Shown here piece after piece: positions 34,804 to 43,845 of a stretch of 64,000 nt of DNA. How positions within the stretch are numbered: the stretch's first letter is position 1; every line of letters starts with the position of its first letter. Position numbers and translations under genes: made by a program. The stretch comes from Actinomadura chibensis NBRC 106107 (GTDB lineage Bacteria; Actinomycetota; Actinomycetes; Streptosporangiales; Streptosporangiaceae). Location of the stretch: positions 1 through 64,000 of the forward strand of contig NZ_BCQP01000035.1 in NCBI RefSeq assembly GCF_001552135.1. The letters run 5' to 3'. The notes under the pieces are model-generated. The model did not search any database. It was not told the DNA's origin and worked only from the letters and a program-made list of their open reading frames with translations.

Positions 34804-36471
34804 ATGGACCAGTCGCACGATGGCTCTTCGCGCCGCAGGTTCCTCGGCATGGCCGCGTCCGCGACCCTGCTGCAGGCCATGACCGGGGTCGCCCCGGCCC
34901 ACGCGGCGCCCGCGCCCACCGGCGCCGCGGCGCCGCCGCGGAAGGGGGGCGGGCGGGGGACCGTGGCGATCCTCGGCGCCGGGGTCAGCGGGCTGACCGC
35001 CGCCCTCAAGTTCGTCGAAGCGGGGTACGCGGTGACCGTCCTGGAGGCGCAGGGACGTGTCGGCGGCCGCAGCTTCACCGCCCGCCGCGGCGACCGGATC
35101 ACCGAGGTGTGGGCGGACGGGTCGGTCCGCACCCAGACGTGCCGGCTGGACCGCGGCCTCTACGCCAACCTCGGCCCGGCCCGGCTCTCCTTCGACGACC
35201 AGCGGGTCTTCGGGATGTGCCGGCGTCTCGGCATCCAGCTCGAACCGTTCCTCATGCAGAGCGCGAGGAACCTGTACCAGGCCGACTCGGCGTGGGGGCG
35301 GGCGCCGGTGCCGCGCACCCGGATCTCCAACGACGTCCGCGGGCTCGTCGCCGAGCGCGCGGCGGCCGCCGTCCGGAAGGGGCTGCTCGACGGTGAGCTG
35401 AGCGCCGCGCAGCGCGAGAGGCTGCTCGGCCTGCTGGACGAGTTCGGCGACCTCGACAAGGCCGACCACGCCTACAAAGGCTCGCTGCGCTCGGGAATCG
35501 CCAAACCGCTCGACGTCGACCAGCAGCCCGAGAAACTCGACCCGCTATCTCTTCCGGACCTGCTGGCCAGCGGATTCTGGGACCACTATTTCTACTGGGA
35601 CCTAGGATTCGGCTACCAGGTCACCATGTTCCAGCCGGTCGGCGGAATGGACGCCATCGTCCGCGGAATGGCCGCCGCGCTGCCCGCCGGAACGGTCACG
35701 CTCAACGCGCCCGTCCATGCCGTCAGGGCGGCCGAGGACGGGGTGCGCGTCGCGTGGAAGGACGCCCGCGGCGAGCACGACACGAGGTTCGACTACTGCC
35801 TGAGCAGCATTCCCGTCCCGGTGCTGAGGGGGTCCGTCGAACTCGCCGGGTTCTCCGCCGAGTTCGGTCGCGCCGTCGCGGGCGTCGAGTTCGCGCCCTC
35901 GTGCAAGATCGGCTGGCAGGCGAACCGGCGGTTCTGGGAATCGGACGAGTACCGGATCTACGGCGGCATCAGCCTGATCGACAACGAGGTCACGCAGATC
36001 TGGTACCCGTCCTCCGGCTACTTCTCCCGCGCGGACAAGGGCGTCCTGCTCGGCGCGTACGCGTCCTACGGCAGCGGGCGCAAGCTCGGCGACCGCCCGC
36101 ACGCCGAGCGGCTGGAGACGGCCCGGGCGGCCGGGGTGCGGCTGCACGCCGAGTTCGCCGACCGGTCCGTGATCCCGGACCGGTCGGGCATCTCCGTCGC
36201 CTGGCACAAGGTGCCCTACCAGCTCGGCGCCTGGGCCGACTGGGACCACACCCTCGCCGAGCACCGGGAGCGGTACGAGACCCTCGTCAACGTCCAGGGG
36301 CACGGCAACTTCATGGTGATCGGCGACCAGGTCAGCCCGCTGCCCGGCTGGCAGGAGGGCGCGATGATGTCCGCCGAGTGGGCGTTCGAGTCGCTCACCG
36401 GCGGCCGGCCCGCGGGCCGCGTGACCGTCCACCGGGCCCCCGACTCGCGGCTGCTGACGACCGGCCGCTGA
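34804..36471 (+). CDS. Tat-exported flavin amine oxidase
   Basis: A 555-residue FAD oxidase of the monoamine/L-amino acid oxidase family. The N terminus has a twin-arginine signal, S-R-R-R-F-L-G-M-A-A-S, ending near A-H-A. The FAD motif V-A-I-L-G-A-G-V-S-G-L-T-A-A follows at about residue 52, then V-L-E-A-Q-G-R-V-G-G-R-S. The C-terminal G-D-Q-V-S-P-L-P-G-W-Q-E-G-A contacts FAD. It should oxidise an amine or amino acid outside the cytoplasm, making H2O2. Two adjacent ATG codons (34801, 34804) follow G-A-A-G-G-A-G; the second is better spaced. The 254-base upstream gap is distinctly richer in A/T than its surroundings. Substrate unknown. Confidence 0.87.
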   Translation: MDQSHDGSSRRRFLGMAASATLLQAMTGVAPAHAAPAPTGAAAPPRKGGGRGTVAILGAGVSGLTAALKFVEAGYAVTVLEAQGRVGGRSFTARRGDRITEVWADGSVRTQTCRLDRGLYANLGPARLSFDDQRVFGMCRRLGIQLEPFLMQSARNLYQADSAWGRAPVPRTRISNDVRGLVAERAAAAVRKGLLDGELSAAQRERLLGLLDEFGDLDKADHAYKGSLRSGIAKPLDVDQQPEKLDPLSLPDLLASGFWDHYFYWDLGFGYQVTMFQPVGGMDAIVRGMAAALPAGTVTLNAPVHAVRAAEDGVRVAWKDARGEHDTRFDYCLSSIPVPVLRGSVELAGFSAEFGRAVAGVEFAPSCKIGWQANRRFWESDEYRIYGGISLIDNEVTQIWYPSSGYFSRADKGVLLGAYASYGSGRKLGDRPHAERLETARAAGVRLHAEFADRSVIPDRSGISVAWHKVPYQLGAWADWDHTLAEHRERYETLVNVQGHGNFMVIGDQVSPLPGWQEGAMMSAEWAFESLTGGRPAGRVTVHRAPDSRLLTTGR

Positions 36472-36499
36472 CGACCTGCCGACGGCGTGCCGACGCCGC

Positions 36500-36532
36500 G
36501 AGGCCGCCGCCCCAGGCGGGGGCGGCGGCCTC
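36500..36532. terminator. Bidirectional terminator hairpin
   Basis: Arms 36500-36513 and 36519-36532 are perfect 14-base complements (GAGGCCGCCGCCCC) with a 5-base loop. It sits between the convergent amine oxidase and peptidase genes. Confidence 0.8.
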
Positions 36533-36546
36533 CTCAGTTCACCGGC

Positions 36547-38529
36547 TCAGGAGAACCTGCGTTCCTGGACGGGCAGCGTGACCCCGGACGGGCCCTGCCA
36601 CGGCGTCAGCGACTTCGGCGCGACCAGCGGGCCCACGTGCCGCCCGGTCGCGACCACCGGGACGGTGATCGAGCTGCCGCGCAGGTCGACGGTCGCCTTC
36701 GCGCCCGTGGCCTTCTCCTGGTTGTAGTCGGCGTCGGTGCCGGCGAGGACGAGGGCCACCCGGTGCCCCTTCTTGAACACGTACTCCTGGCTGAGCGTCG
36801 TCCACTTGACGTCGTAGTAGCGGCCGGGCACGAACGGGCTCGGCTTGCTCAGCGACGTGGCGTTCTGCGCGTCCAGCCAGCCGCGCGCGACGACGTTCAC
36901 CGCCGACTTCACCGTGGTGACCTGCGTCTGCTTGTAGCAGGCGTCGTCGTCGGGCGTGCTCTCACCGTGGCAGTCCTCGGTGGTGAGCGTCTTGATCCCG
37001 GAGCCGGCGCCGAGGTAGTCGACGCGGGTGTCGTCGCCGTAGTCGACGAGCAGCGCCGTCAGGTTGGCGGTGGGCTTGTCCAGCTTGACGCGCAGCGTCG
37101 CGTCCGGCGTGCCGGACAGGCGGCCGGTCTGCGGCAGCGGGTCGGACACGAACGCGGCCCGGTACGGCTGCGCCGTCTGCGGGTCGCTGACCATGGTGCC
37201 CTCCGGGTAGCCCGCTCCGGACGGGCCGGGGGCGTCGGTGAACCCCGCCGTGGCGCCCTCCGGGGCCTGCTGCGTGCCCAGCGTCCCGTTCGGGCCGGGC
37301 CGCAGGGTGAGCGGCCGCGCGTCGGGGGCGGGCCAGTCCGCCTGCGTGATCCACTGGTCGGGGCCGACCTCGATGTCGGCGGCCGGCGCCTTCATCACCC
37401 GGTTGCGGACGTTCATCAGCTCGTGGTCGAACCACTGGTGCAGGGTGTTGACCCAGTCGTCCCGGCGGATGTCGAACGGGTCGACGTGGCCGCGCTGCGA
37501 CAGCCACACCTTCCGCTCGACGCCCTGCTTCTTGAGGCCCTCCCACCAGAGCGCGAAGTGGTTGTCCTTCACGTTGAGGTCGTTGACGCCGTGGTAGGCG
37601 AAGACGCTGGCGTGGACCTTGCTGACGTCTGTGATCGTGCCGCTGCGGTAGTCGGTGGTCTTCCAGTAGTCGTTGTAGTTGCCGGTCGCGTCGTCCTCGC
37701 CCTGGTCCAGGGCCGCGCGGACGGCGGCGCACTTGGCGGGCGGGTCGGTGTCGACGTAGTCGGCGAGCCAGGGCTGCTCGTCGTCGGTGTACTTCACGCC
37801 GTTCATCCGGCTGTAGTCGTACCAGCCGCTGATCGCCGAGATCGGGACGATCGTCTCCAGGCCCTGCACTCCGGTCGCGGCGACGCCGTTCGCGAGCGTC
37901 CCGTCGTAGGACTTGCCGATCATGCCGGTGCGGCCGGTGGTCCAGGTGGCCTTCGCCTCGCTGCCGTCCGGCCGGAACGCCTTCGCGCGCCCGTTCAGCC
38001 AGTCGACGACGGCCTTGCCGCCGAGCACGTCGGACGGGCCGCCGCTCACCGGGCAGCCGTCGGAGCGGGTCGTCCCGATCATGTCGGCGGCGAGGTAGGC
38101 GTAGCCGCGCGGGACGAAGTAGTTGTCGAAGAACAGCGGGAACTTGAGCGGGTTCCCGTTCGCGTCGTAGTTCTTGCGCTCGCTCTCGTTGCCGCGTCCC
38201 GCGTTGTCGTAGTACGGGCTCTCGTCCATGATCACCGGGACCTTGAGGCCGCTCTCGGTCTCCTTGGGCCGGATGATGTCGACGTTGACGCGGTCCTTCT
38301 TGCCGTCGCCGTCGCTGTCCACGCTCGACTCGACGTACACGTGCTCGCGGATCGCGTCCTTGTAGGAGAAGACCGGCTGGGTCACGCCGTGCTTCACGAC
38401 GATCTTGGGGGGCGGCTTGGCGAGCGCCGTCGCGCCGCCGCCCGCCCCGGCGAGCGCCGCGCCGGTCAGCACGGCCACCGTCATCGTCCGCCGGGTTCGT
38501 CTCAGGGATCGCCTGGCCAAGACCCGCAC
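36547..38529 (-). CDS. Secreted CocE/NonD-family hydrolase (Xaa-Pro dipeptidyl-peptidase like)
   Basis: A 660-residue secreted serine hydrolase. After a basic start and a signal sequence (T-M-T-V-A-V-L-T-G-A-A-L-A-G-A) comes the alpha/beta-hydrolase domain with the nucleophile in G-K-S-Y-D-G-T-L and the His in Q-R-G-H-V-D-P. A C-terminal beta-jellyroll of the PepX_C type includes T-V-P-V-V-A-T-G-R-H. It probably cleaves X-Pro peptides or acyl esters outside the cell. A Ca-binding-like D-S-D-G-D-G-K-K-D lies near residue 75. The GTG at 38529 abuts GGGAGG, so the TTG at 38520 may be the true start. It is a single gene closed by a strong hairpin. Confidence 0.85.
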   Translation of the reverse strand: MRVLARRSLRRTRRTMTVAVLTGAALAGAGGGATALAKPPPKIVVKHGVTQPVFSYKDAIREHVYVESSVDSDGDGKKDRVNVDIIRPKETESGLKVPVIMDESPYYDNAGRGNESERKNYDANGNPLKFPLFFDNYFVPRGYAYLAADMIGTTRSDGCPVSGGPSDVLGGKAVVDWLNGRAKAFRPDGSEAKATWTTGRTGMIGKSYDGTLANGVAATGVQGLETIVPISAISGWYDYSRMNGVKYTDDEQPWLADYVDTDPPAKCAAVRAALDQGEDDATGNYNDYWKTTDYRSGTITDVSKVHASVFAYHGVNDLNVKDNHFALWWEGLKKQGVERKVWLSQRGHVDPFDIRRDDWVNTLHQWFDHELMNVRNRVMKAPAADIEVGPDQWITQADWPAPDARPLTLRPGPNGTLGTQQAPEGATAGFTDAPGPSGAGYPEGTMVSDPQTAQPYRAAFVSDPLPQTGRLSGTPDATLRVKLDKPTANLTALLVDYGDDTRVDYLGAGSGIKTLTTEDCHGESTPDDDACYKQTQVTTVKSAVNVVARGWLDAQNATSLSKPSPFVPGRYYDVKWTTLSQEYVFKKGHRVALVLAGTDADYNQEKATGAKATVDLRGSSITVPVVATGRHVGPLVAPKSLTPWQGPSGVTLPVQERRFS

Positions 38530-38712
38530 CTCCCGATTCAGAAAATGATCTCTACGGGGGCACAGGGTCCTCGCCCGCGGACGCCGGGTAAAGGGCGGCG
38601 CTCGCCTATCTCGGACCGGATTTGGTCATGTCCTGCCCTTGCCTTCCCGGCCGCCGCGGGCCCGTCGCGGTGGACGGCGCGGTGGACGGCGCCCGCACCG
38701 GCCGGGCGGCGC

Positions 38713-40467
38713 TCAGCCCTTCGCGCGGTTGACCGCCGACAGCACGGCCCGCACCGACGCGGCGAGCACGGACGTGTCGCGTCCCGCGCCCCAGGACGTC
38801 GTCCCGTCCACGCGGCACTCGGCGTAGGCGACGGCCGCCGCGTCGTGGCCCTCCTCGGTCGAGTGCTCGACGAACCGGAGGACGTCCACCTTCACCCCGG
38901 CGGCGCGCAGCGCGTCGGTGAGCGCGGCGATCGGGCCGTTGCCAGCGCCGGAGTACTCGCGCTCGTCGCCGTCCACGCGGATCACGCCGGTGAAGTCGTG
39001 CCGCGCGGGGCCGGTGTGCGCCGTCCGCCACCGGACGAGCGCCACCGGGCCGGTGCGGTCGAGGTACTCGGCGCGGAACAGCTCCCACAGCTCGGCGGCC
39101 GTGATCTCCTCCCCGCTGCCGTCCGCGGCCCGCTGCACGACCTGGGAGAACTCGATCTGCACGCGGCGCGGCAGCTCCAGCCCGTAGCCGGTGCGCAGCA
39201 GGTAGGCGATGCCGCCCTTGCCGGACTGGCTGTTCACCCGGACGACCGCCTCGTAGCCGCGGCCGACGTCGGCGGGGTCGATCGGCAGGTACGGGACGTC
39301 CCACGGCAGGCTCTCCGGCGGGACGCCGAGCTCCGCCGCCCGCGCGGCGTGCCGGGCCATGCCCTTGCCGATGGCGTCCTGGTGCGTCCCGGAGAACGCG
39401 GTGTAGACGAGGTCGCCGCCGTAGGGGTGGCGCTCGTGGACGGGCAGCCGGTTGCAGTGCTCGACCGTCCGGCGGATCTCGTCGACGTCGGAGAAGTCCA
39501 CCATCGGGTCGACGCCCTGCGCGTGCAGGTTCAGCGCCAGCGTCACGAGGTCGACGTTGCCCGTCCGCTCGCCGTTGCCGAACAGGCAGCCCTCGACGCG
39601 CTGCGCCCCGGCGAGCACCGCCAGCTCGGCGCAGGCGACGCCCGTCCCGCGGTCGTTGTGCGGGTGGACGGACAGGATCACCGCGTCCCGCCGGGCCAGG
39701 TTCCGGTGCATGTGCTCGATCTGGTCGGCGTACACGTTCGGCGTGGCGATCTCGACGGTGGCGGGCAGGTTCAGGATCACCGGGCGGTCGGGGGACGCGT
39801 CCCACAGCCCGGTGACCGCGTCGCACACCTCCAGCGTGTAGTCGGGCTCGGTGAAGTTGAACGTCTCGGGGGAGAACTCGAACCGGACGCCGGGGCGGGC
39901 GAGCCGGGCCACGTCGGCGGCGCCGTCCAGGATCAGCCTCCGGACGCCGTCGCGGTCCGCGCCGAGCACGACGTCCCGCCAGGTCGGGCCCGTCGCGGTG
40001 TACAGGTGGACGACCGCCCTCGGCAGCCCCTCGATCGACGCGAACGTCCGCTCGATCAGCTCGGTGCGCGCCGGGGTGAACACGACGGGGGTGACGTCGT
40101 CCGGGATCCCGGTCTCGGCCAGGTGCCGGACGAAGCCGAAGTCGGTCTCGCTCGCCGACGGGTAGCCGACCTCGATCTCCTTGAAGCCCATCGCGACGAA
40201 GAGGTCGAACATGCGGCGCTTGCGGGCGGTGTCCATCGGCTCGGCCAGCGCCTGGTTGCCGTCGCGCAGGTCGACGGGCACCCACAGCGGCGCGGCGGTG
40301 AGCCGCCGGGACGGCCACGTCCGGTCGACGGCGGGCACCGGCGACGGCACGCGGTCGTGGATCGAGCGGTAGCGGTGGAACGGCATCGAGCTGCCGCGCT
40401 GCGGGTTCCAGAAGGGCGCGCCCTCCGGCACGGGGCCGGACGGGGTGCGCAGGGTCGGGAAGGTCAT
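38713..40467 (-). CDS. leuA: 2-isopropylmalate synthase
   Basis: A 584-residue enzyme, first committed step of leucine synthesis, condensing acetyl-CoA with 2-oxoisovalerate. The catalytic segment V-D-L-R-D-G-N-Q-A-L lies near residue 63. The metal-binding H-P-H-N-D-R-G-T-G and N-G-E-R-T-G-N-V-D are present, with the linker V-N-S-Q-S-G-K-G-G. A C-terminal leucine-sensing domain (about residues 430-584) completes it. The long form with an extended N terminus (M-T-F-P-T-L-R-T-P) is the actinobacterial type. ATG at 40467 is preceded by G-A-G-G-A-C. A leader peptide and hairpins upstream point to leucine-dependent attenuation in addition to feedback inhibition. Confidence 0.95.
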   Translation of the reverse strand: MTFPTLRTPSGPVPEGAPFWNPQRGSSMPFHRYRSIHDRVPSPVPAVDRTWPSRRLTAAPLWVPVDLRDGNQALAEPMDTARKRRMFDLFVAMGFKEIEVGYPSASETDFGFVRHLAETGIPDDVTPVVFTPARTELIERTFASIEGLPRAVVHLYTATGPTWRDVVLGADRDGVRRLILDGAADVARLARPGVRFEFSPETFNFTEPDYTLEVCDAVTGLWDASPDRPVILNLPATVEIATPNVYADQIEHMHRNLARRDAVILSVHPHNDRGTGVACAELAVLAGAQRVEGCLFGNGERTGNVDLVTLALNLHAQGVDPMVDFSDVDEIRRTVEHCNRLPVHERHPYGGDLVYTAFSGTHQDAIGKGMARHAARAAELGVPPESLPWDVPYLPIDPADVGRGYEAVVRVNSQSGKGGIAYLLRTGYGLELPRRVQIEFSQVVQRAADGSGEEITAAELWELFRAEYLDRTGPVALVRWRTAHTGPARHDFTGVIRVDGDEREYSGAGNGPIAALTDALRAAGVKVDVLRFVEHSTEEGHDAAAVAYAECRVDGTTSWGAGRDTSVLAASVRAVLSAVNRAKG

Positions 40468-40487
40468 GGGGCTTGTCCTCAACGATC

Positions 40488-40534
40488 GCCGGACGACCGG
40501 CGGCACCGGACCCCGCGGCGGGGTGCCGGTCCGG
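40488..40534 (-). promoter_or_regulatory. Alternative RNA hairpins between the leucine leader peptide and leuA
   Basis: Two stems compete: 40501-40507 with 40522-40528 (CGGCACC/GGTGCCG), and 40506-40512 with 40528-40534 (CCGGACC/GGTCCGG). They share bases and cannot form together. A third stem (GCCGG/CCGGC, 40488-40501) lies nearer to leuA. Together with the leader peptide this is the layout of a ribosome-mediated attenuator; which form terminates is not clear, as no U-run is present. Confidence 0.6.
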
Positions 40535-40535
40535 A

Positions 40536-40580
40536 TCAGGCCCCGCCGCGGCGGCCGAGGAGAAGGACGCGCCATGCCAT
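40536..40580 (-). CDS. leuL: Leucine leader peptide of leuA
   Basis: A 14-residue open frame, M-A-W-R-V-L-L-L-G-R-R-G-G-A, with three consecutive Leu codons (CTT CTC CTC) at positions 6-8, ending in TGA 68 bases before the leuA start. A promoter with TTGTCT and TAGGGT lies just upstream and would start transcription at about 40581, so the peptide is probably translated from a leaderless or nearly leaderless message. When charged leucyl-tRNA is scarce, ribosomes would stall at the Leu run and change folding of the downstream hairpins. The symbol leuL is used by analogy. It is too short for standard gene calling. Confidence 0.7.
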   Translation of the reverse strand: MAWRVLLLGRRGGA

Positions 40581-40587
40581 GACCGCC

Positions 40588-40617
40588 ACCCTACTCACAC
40601 CTCAGCTCCTCAGACAA
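40588..40617 (-). promoter_or_regulatory. Predicted leuA promoter
   Basis: On the minus strand TTGTCT (complement of 40612-40617) and TAGGGT (complement of 40588-40593) are 18 bases apart. Both fit the actinobacterial housekeeping promoter pattern. The predicted start falls at the leader-peptide ATG. Confidence 0.55.
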
Positions 40618-40623
40618 GCTGAG
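40601..40623. promoter_or_regulatory. Inverted repeat between leuA and the GntR regulator gene
   Basis: CTCAGCT and AGCTGAG are perfect 7-base arms 9 bases apart, and a further CTCAG copy lies inside. The repeat overlaps the predicted -35 of leuA and sits about 80 bases before the regulator gene, so it could be an operator for the divergent GntR protein. This is inference. Confidence 0.35.
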
Positions 40624-40705
40624 CGGCCGCTAGACTCGGCGGACACCGCGTGGCGCCCACCACACGACGACATCCACGCGCAGAACCCGCCGGAGGAGGA
40701 ACAGC

Positions 40706-41401
40706 ATGCCGCTCGGCCCGCTGCGTCCCAGCCCGCTCGTCGAGCAGGCCGCCGACCGGCTCCGCGACCAGATCGCCGCCGGGACGTGGCCGGTCGGGAC
40801 GAAGCTCCCCGGTGAGACGACCCTCGCGAAGGAGCTCGGCGTCGGCCGCTCGACCGTCCGTGAGGCGCTGCGGGCGCTGGCCGGGGCGGGGCTCGTCCAG
40901 GCCCGGCACGGCTCCGGCGTCTTCGTGACCGCCACCGAGCCGGACGAGGACTGGCCGACCCGGCTGCGCCGCGCGTCCGTCGCCGACGTCTACGAGATCC
41001 GCATGATGGTGGAGGTGCGCGCCGCCGAGCTGGCCGCGGACCGGCGGACCCCGGCCGACCTCGCCGCGCTCGACGCCGCCCTCGCCGCCCGCGACGCCGC
41101 CCTCGCCGGGCCCGCCGTCGAGGCGTTCATCGACGCCGACATCGCGCTGCACACCGCCGTCGTCGCCGCCGCGGGCAACCCGGTCCTCGCCGACCTGTTC
41201 GCCGGGTTCGTGCCCGTCCTGCGCGACGGCCTCCTCGACCTCGCCGCCCTGGTGGACGTCCGCGCCGCCGACGCGGTCCACGGCCGCGCCGCGCACGCCG
41301 CCCTGGTCGAGGCCGTCCGCGACCGCGACGCCTCCGCCGCCGGACGCATCATCGAGGCCGAGCTCCGCCAGACCCTCGCCGCCCTCCAGCACGCCCCCTG
41401 A
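40706..41401 (+). CDS. GntR-family transcriptional regulator, FadR subfamily
   Basis: A 231-residue regulator. The N-terminal winged helix has G-T-K-L-P-G-E-T-T-L-A-K-E-L-G-V-G-R-S-T, then V-R-E-A-L-R-A-L and G-S-G-V-F-V, the GntR hallmark. The helical C-terminal FCD domain (about residues 95-225) carries the usual metal/ligand residues, with D-I-A-L-H-T-A-V and the late R-A-A-H-A-A-L-V-E. The ATG at 40706 follows G-G-A-G-G-A-A. It is divergent from leuA with an inverted repeat between them; its ligand and targets are unknown. FadR-type regulators often respond to organic acids, so leuA control is possible but unproven. Confidence 0.9.
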   Translation: MPLGPLRPSPLVEQAADRLRDQIAAGTWPVGTKLPGETTLAKELGVGRSTVREALRALAGAGLVQARHGSGVFVTATEPDEDWPTRLRRASVADVYEIRMMVEVRAAELAADRRTPADLAALDAALAARDAALAGPAVEAFIDADIALHTAVVAAAGNPVLADLFAGFVPVLRDGLLDLAALVDVRAADAVHGRAAHAALVEAVRDRDASAAGRIIEAELRQTLAALQHAP

Positions 41402-41413
41402 CGCCGCGCCCGC

Positions 41414-43819
41414 TCAGGCCAGGCTCGACAGGAGCGCGGGCAGCTCGCCGTCGTGGACGACGGTCAGCCGCCGCGTGGCACGGGTCAGCGCGACGTACAG
41501 GTCCTGGCCGCCCTTCGGCGACTCGGCGAGGATCCCGGCCGGGTCGGCCACGACGACCGAGTCGAACTCCAGCCCCTTCGCCTCCTCGGCGGTCAGCACG
41601 ACGGCGGGGGAGTCGAGGGCCTCCGGGGTCGCGCCGACGGCGGCGTCCGGCAGCGCGGCGAGGACGCCGGGCCGCCACGCGGCGGAGGTGACCACGGCGA
41701 GCCGCCCCTCGGTGAACGCCCCGTCCGGCTCGCCCCCGGCGACGATCGACAGCTCGGACCGGACGAGCGGGCCGAGCTCGCCGACCGGCAGCGCGAGCGC
41801 GGCGGGCGGCGGGCCGTCGTCGCGGACGGGCACCGGCGGCGTCTCGCCGGGCGCGACGGCGGCGAGCACCTCGGCGGCGACCCGCATGATGGCGGCGGGC
41901 GTCCGGTAGTTGACGAGCAGGCGCTGCTCGCGCCAGCGGCCGGGGACGTACCGGTCGAGCATCTGCCCCCAGGACGCGGCGCCCGCCGCGCTGCCGGTCT
42001 GCGCGATGTCGCCGACGACGGTCAGCGACCGGGTCGGGACGCGCTTCATGACCGTCCGCCAGGCCATCGCGGACAGCTCCTGCGCCTCGTCCACGATCAC
42101 GTGCCCGTACGCCCATTCGCGGTCGGCGAGGGCGCGCTGGGCGGTGGTGAGCGGCGGTCCGGCGTCCTCGTGCCGCTCGGCCAGGTCGCTCCCGGAGATC
42201 AGGTCGCTCGCGGTGAGCTTCTCGGCCTCCGCCGAGTCGGTGGTCTGGATGACCTCCTGCGCGTACCGGGCCTCCTCCGCGCGCTTGGCCGCGGCGGCGC
42301 GCGCGCGGGCCTTGTCGGCGGAGTCGTCCTTGCCGAGGAGGTCGGCGGCCTCGTCCAGGAGGGGGACGTCGGAGACCGTCCACGGGCTTCCGGCCGGGCG
42401 CCGCAGAAGCTCGGCCTCGGCCTCGGTCAGACCGGCCTGGGCGGCGACCTCGCCCGGGTCGGCGAAGAGGTCGGTCAGGAGCCGTTCGGGCGTCAGCTCC
42501 GGCCACAGCGCGTTGACGGCGGTACGGACGGCGGTGTCGTGCCAGAGGTCCGCCTTGGCGAGACGGAGGTCGGCTTCGTCCAGGAGGGGGACGTCCTCGG
42601 CCTCGTCGATGAGTTCCTGGATCCAGTCGGGCAGCCCGCCGTTCTTGGCGATCTCCTCCAGGGGCTCGTCCATGATGCGGTCGTACTGCTCGGCCCGGTT
42701 GAAGGCGAGGGCCTCCAGCAGGTCGTGGACGAACCGCCGCCGCTGCATGTTGTGGGGGAGGGGCAGAGCGCGCGCGGTGTCCCTGATCCGCTCGCACTTC
42801 TCGGCGTCCACGACCAGGGTGATGCCCTCGTACTCGACGCTCAGGCCCTCGGCGGGCGCGCGCTGCCGGTCGCGCACGGCCGCCTCGACCAGATCCGCCA
42901 TCCGCAGGTCGCCCTTGACCACGGCGACCTCGGGCCGGTCCACGGCGGTCGCCTTCAGCCCCGGGTACAGCTCGCCGACCGTGGCCAGCGCGACGTCGGT
43001 CTCGCCCAGCCCCGGGAGGACCTGCTCGATGTAGCGCAGGAACGTGGCGTTCGGCCCGACGACGAGCACGCCGCGCCGTTCGAGGACGTCCCGGTGCGTG
43101 TAGAGCAGGTACGCGGCGCGGTGCAGGGCCGCGACCGTCTTGCCGGTGCCCGGACCGCCCTGGACGACGAGCACCCCTTGCAGCCCCGACCGGATGACCT
43201 GGTCCTGCTCCTCCTGGATGGTGGCGACGACGTCGCTCATGCGGCCCGTCCGGCCGCGGCGGAGCGTGGCGAGCAGCGCGGCCTCGCCGACGATGCCGCG
43301 CCGCTCGGACTCCGCCAGGCCCTCCAGGTCGAAGACCTCGTCGTCGAGCCGCGCCACCTCCCGCCCGCGCAGGTGCAGGTGGCGGCGCCGCGCGAGGGTG
43401 CCGGGCGCGCCGGGGGTGGCGGTGTAGAACGGGCGCGCGGCGGCGGCCCGCCAGTCGATCAGCAGCGGCTCGTGGTCCTCGTCGCGCAGGCCGATCCGGC
43501 CGATGTAGAACGTGTCGCCGGGGCCGTCGGCGTCCGCGCGGTGGTCGATGCGGCCGAAGCACAGGCCGTGCTCGACGCCGCCGAGCCTCGCCAGCCGCCG
43601 GGCCGCCTCCTCGGTCGCGACGGCGCTCTCCACCCGGGCCTGAAGCACGCTGCCGCCGCCAGCCGCCGGGCCCGCGCGCAGCGCCTCCTCGGCGCGCGCC
43701 CGCTCGACGTCGAGCCGCGCGTACACGCGCGAGACGTACTCCTGCTCGGTGCGCAGCGCGGCCCGGCGCGCCGTTTCCGCGCCGGAGGGGTTGACAGCGT
43801 CCGCTTGACGGAGTCCCAT
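41414..43819 (-). CDS. HelD-like UvrD-family ATPase
   Basis: An 801-residue superfamily 1 motor. A helical N-terminal part, with a coiled coil at about residues 20-80, precedes the split motor. Walker A is Q-G-G-P-G-T-G-K-T (about residues 220-228), Walker B is H-V-I-V-D-E-A-Q-E-L, and the late motifs L-V-N-Y-R-T-P and Y-V-A-L-T-R-A-T-R-R are in order. The long N-terminal coiled coil and the insertion in domain 1 fit HelD proteins, which bind RNA polymerase and release it from stalled DNA complexes; some give rifamycin tolerance. A plain DNA helicase is the alternative. The ATG at 43819 lies downstream of an A/T-rich stretch that looks like its promoter. Confidence 0.85.
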   Translation of the reverse strand: MGLRQADAVNPSGAETARRAALRTEQEYVSRVYARLDVERARAEEALRAGPAAGGGSVLQARVESAVATEEAARRLARLGGVEHGLCFGRIDHRADADGPGDTFYIGRIGLRDEDHEPLLIDWRAAAARPFYTATPGAPGTLARRRHLHLRGREVARLDDEVFDLEGLAESERRGIVGEAALLATLRRGRTGRMSDVVATIQEEQDQVIRSGLQGVLVVQGGPGTGKTVAALHRAAYLLYTHRDVLERRGVLVVGPNATFLRYIEQVLPGLGETDVALATVGELYPGLKATAVDRPEVAVVKGDLRMADLVEAAVRDRQRAPAEGLSVEYEGITLVVDAEKCERIRDTARALPLPHNMQRRRFVHDLLEALAFNRAEQYDRIMDEPLEEIAKNGGLPDWIQELIDEAEDVPLLDEADLRLAKADLWHDTAVRTAVNALWPELTPERLLTDLFADPGEVAAQAGLTEAEAELLRRPAGSPWTVSDVPLLDEAADLLGKDDSADKARARAAAAKRAEEARYAQEVIQTTDSAEAEKLTASDLISGSDLAERHEDAGPPLTTAQRALADREWAYGHVIVDEAQELSAMAWRTVMKRVPTRSLTVVGDIAQTGSAAGAASWGQMLDRYVPGRWREQRLLVNYRTPAAIMRVAAEVLAAVAPGETPPVPVRDDGPPPAALALPVGELGPLVRSELSIVAGGEPDGAFTEGRLAVVTSAAWRPGVLAALPDAAVGATPEALDSPAVVLTAEEAKGLEFDSVVVADPAGILAESPKGGQDLYVALTRATRRLTVVHDGELPALLSSLA

Positions 43820-43833
43820 GTCTCGGGTACACT

Positions 43834-43845
43834 CCTATACATAGG
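43834..43845. promoter_or_regulatory. Near-palindrome upstream of the HelD-like gene
   Basis: CCTATACATAGG is a palindrome with one mismatch, 15 bases before the start codon, within an A/T-rich segment unusual for this genome. It could be a core promoter element or an operator; I cannot tell which. Confidence 0.3.

Noticed and set aside
36487..40815. A 1442-codon open frame on the plus strand
   Set aside because: It is antisense to the well-supported peptidase and leuA genes, is rich in Arg, Gly, Val and Asp without domains, and reflects the GC3 bias of the real genes.
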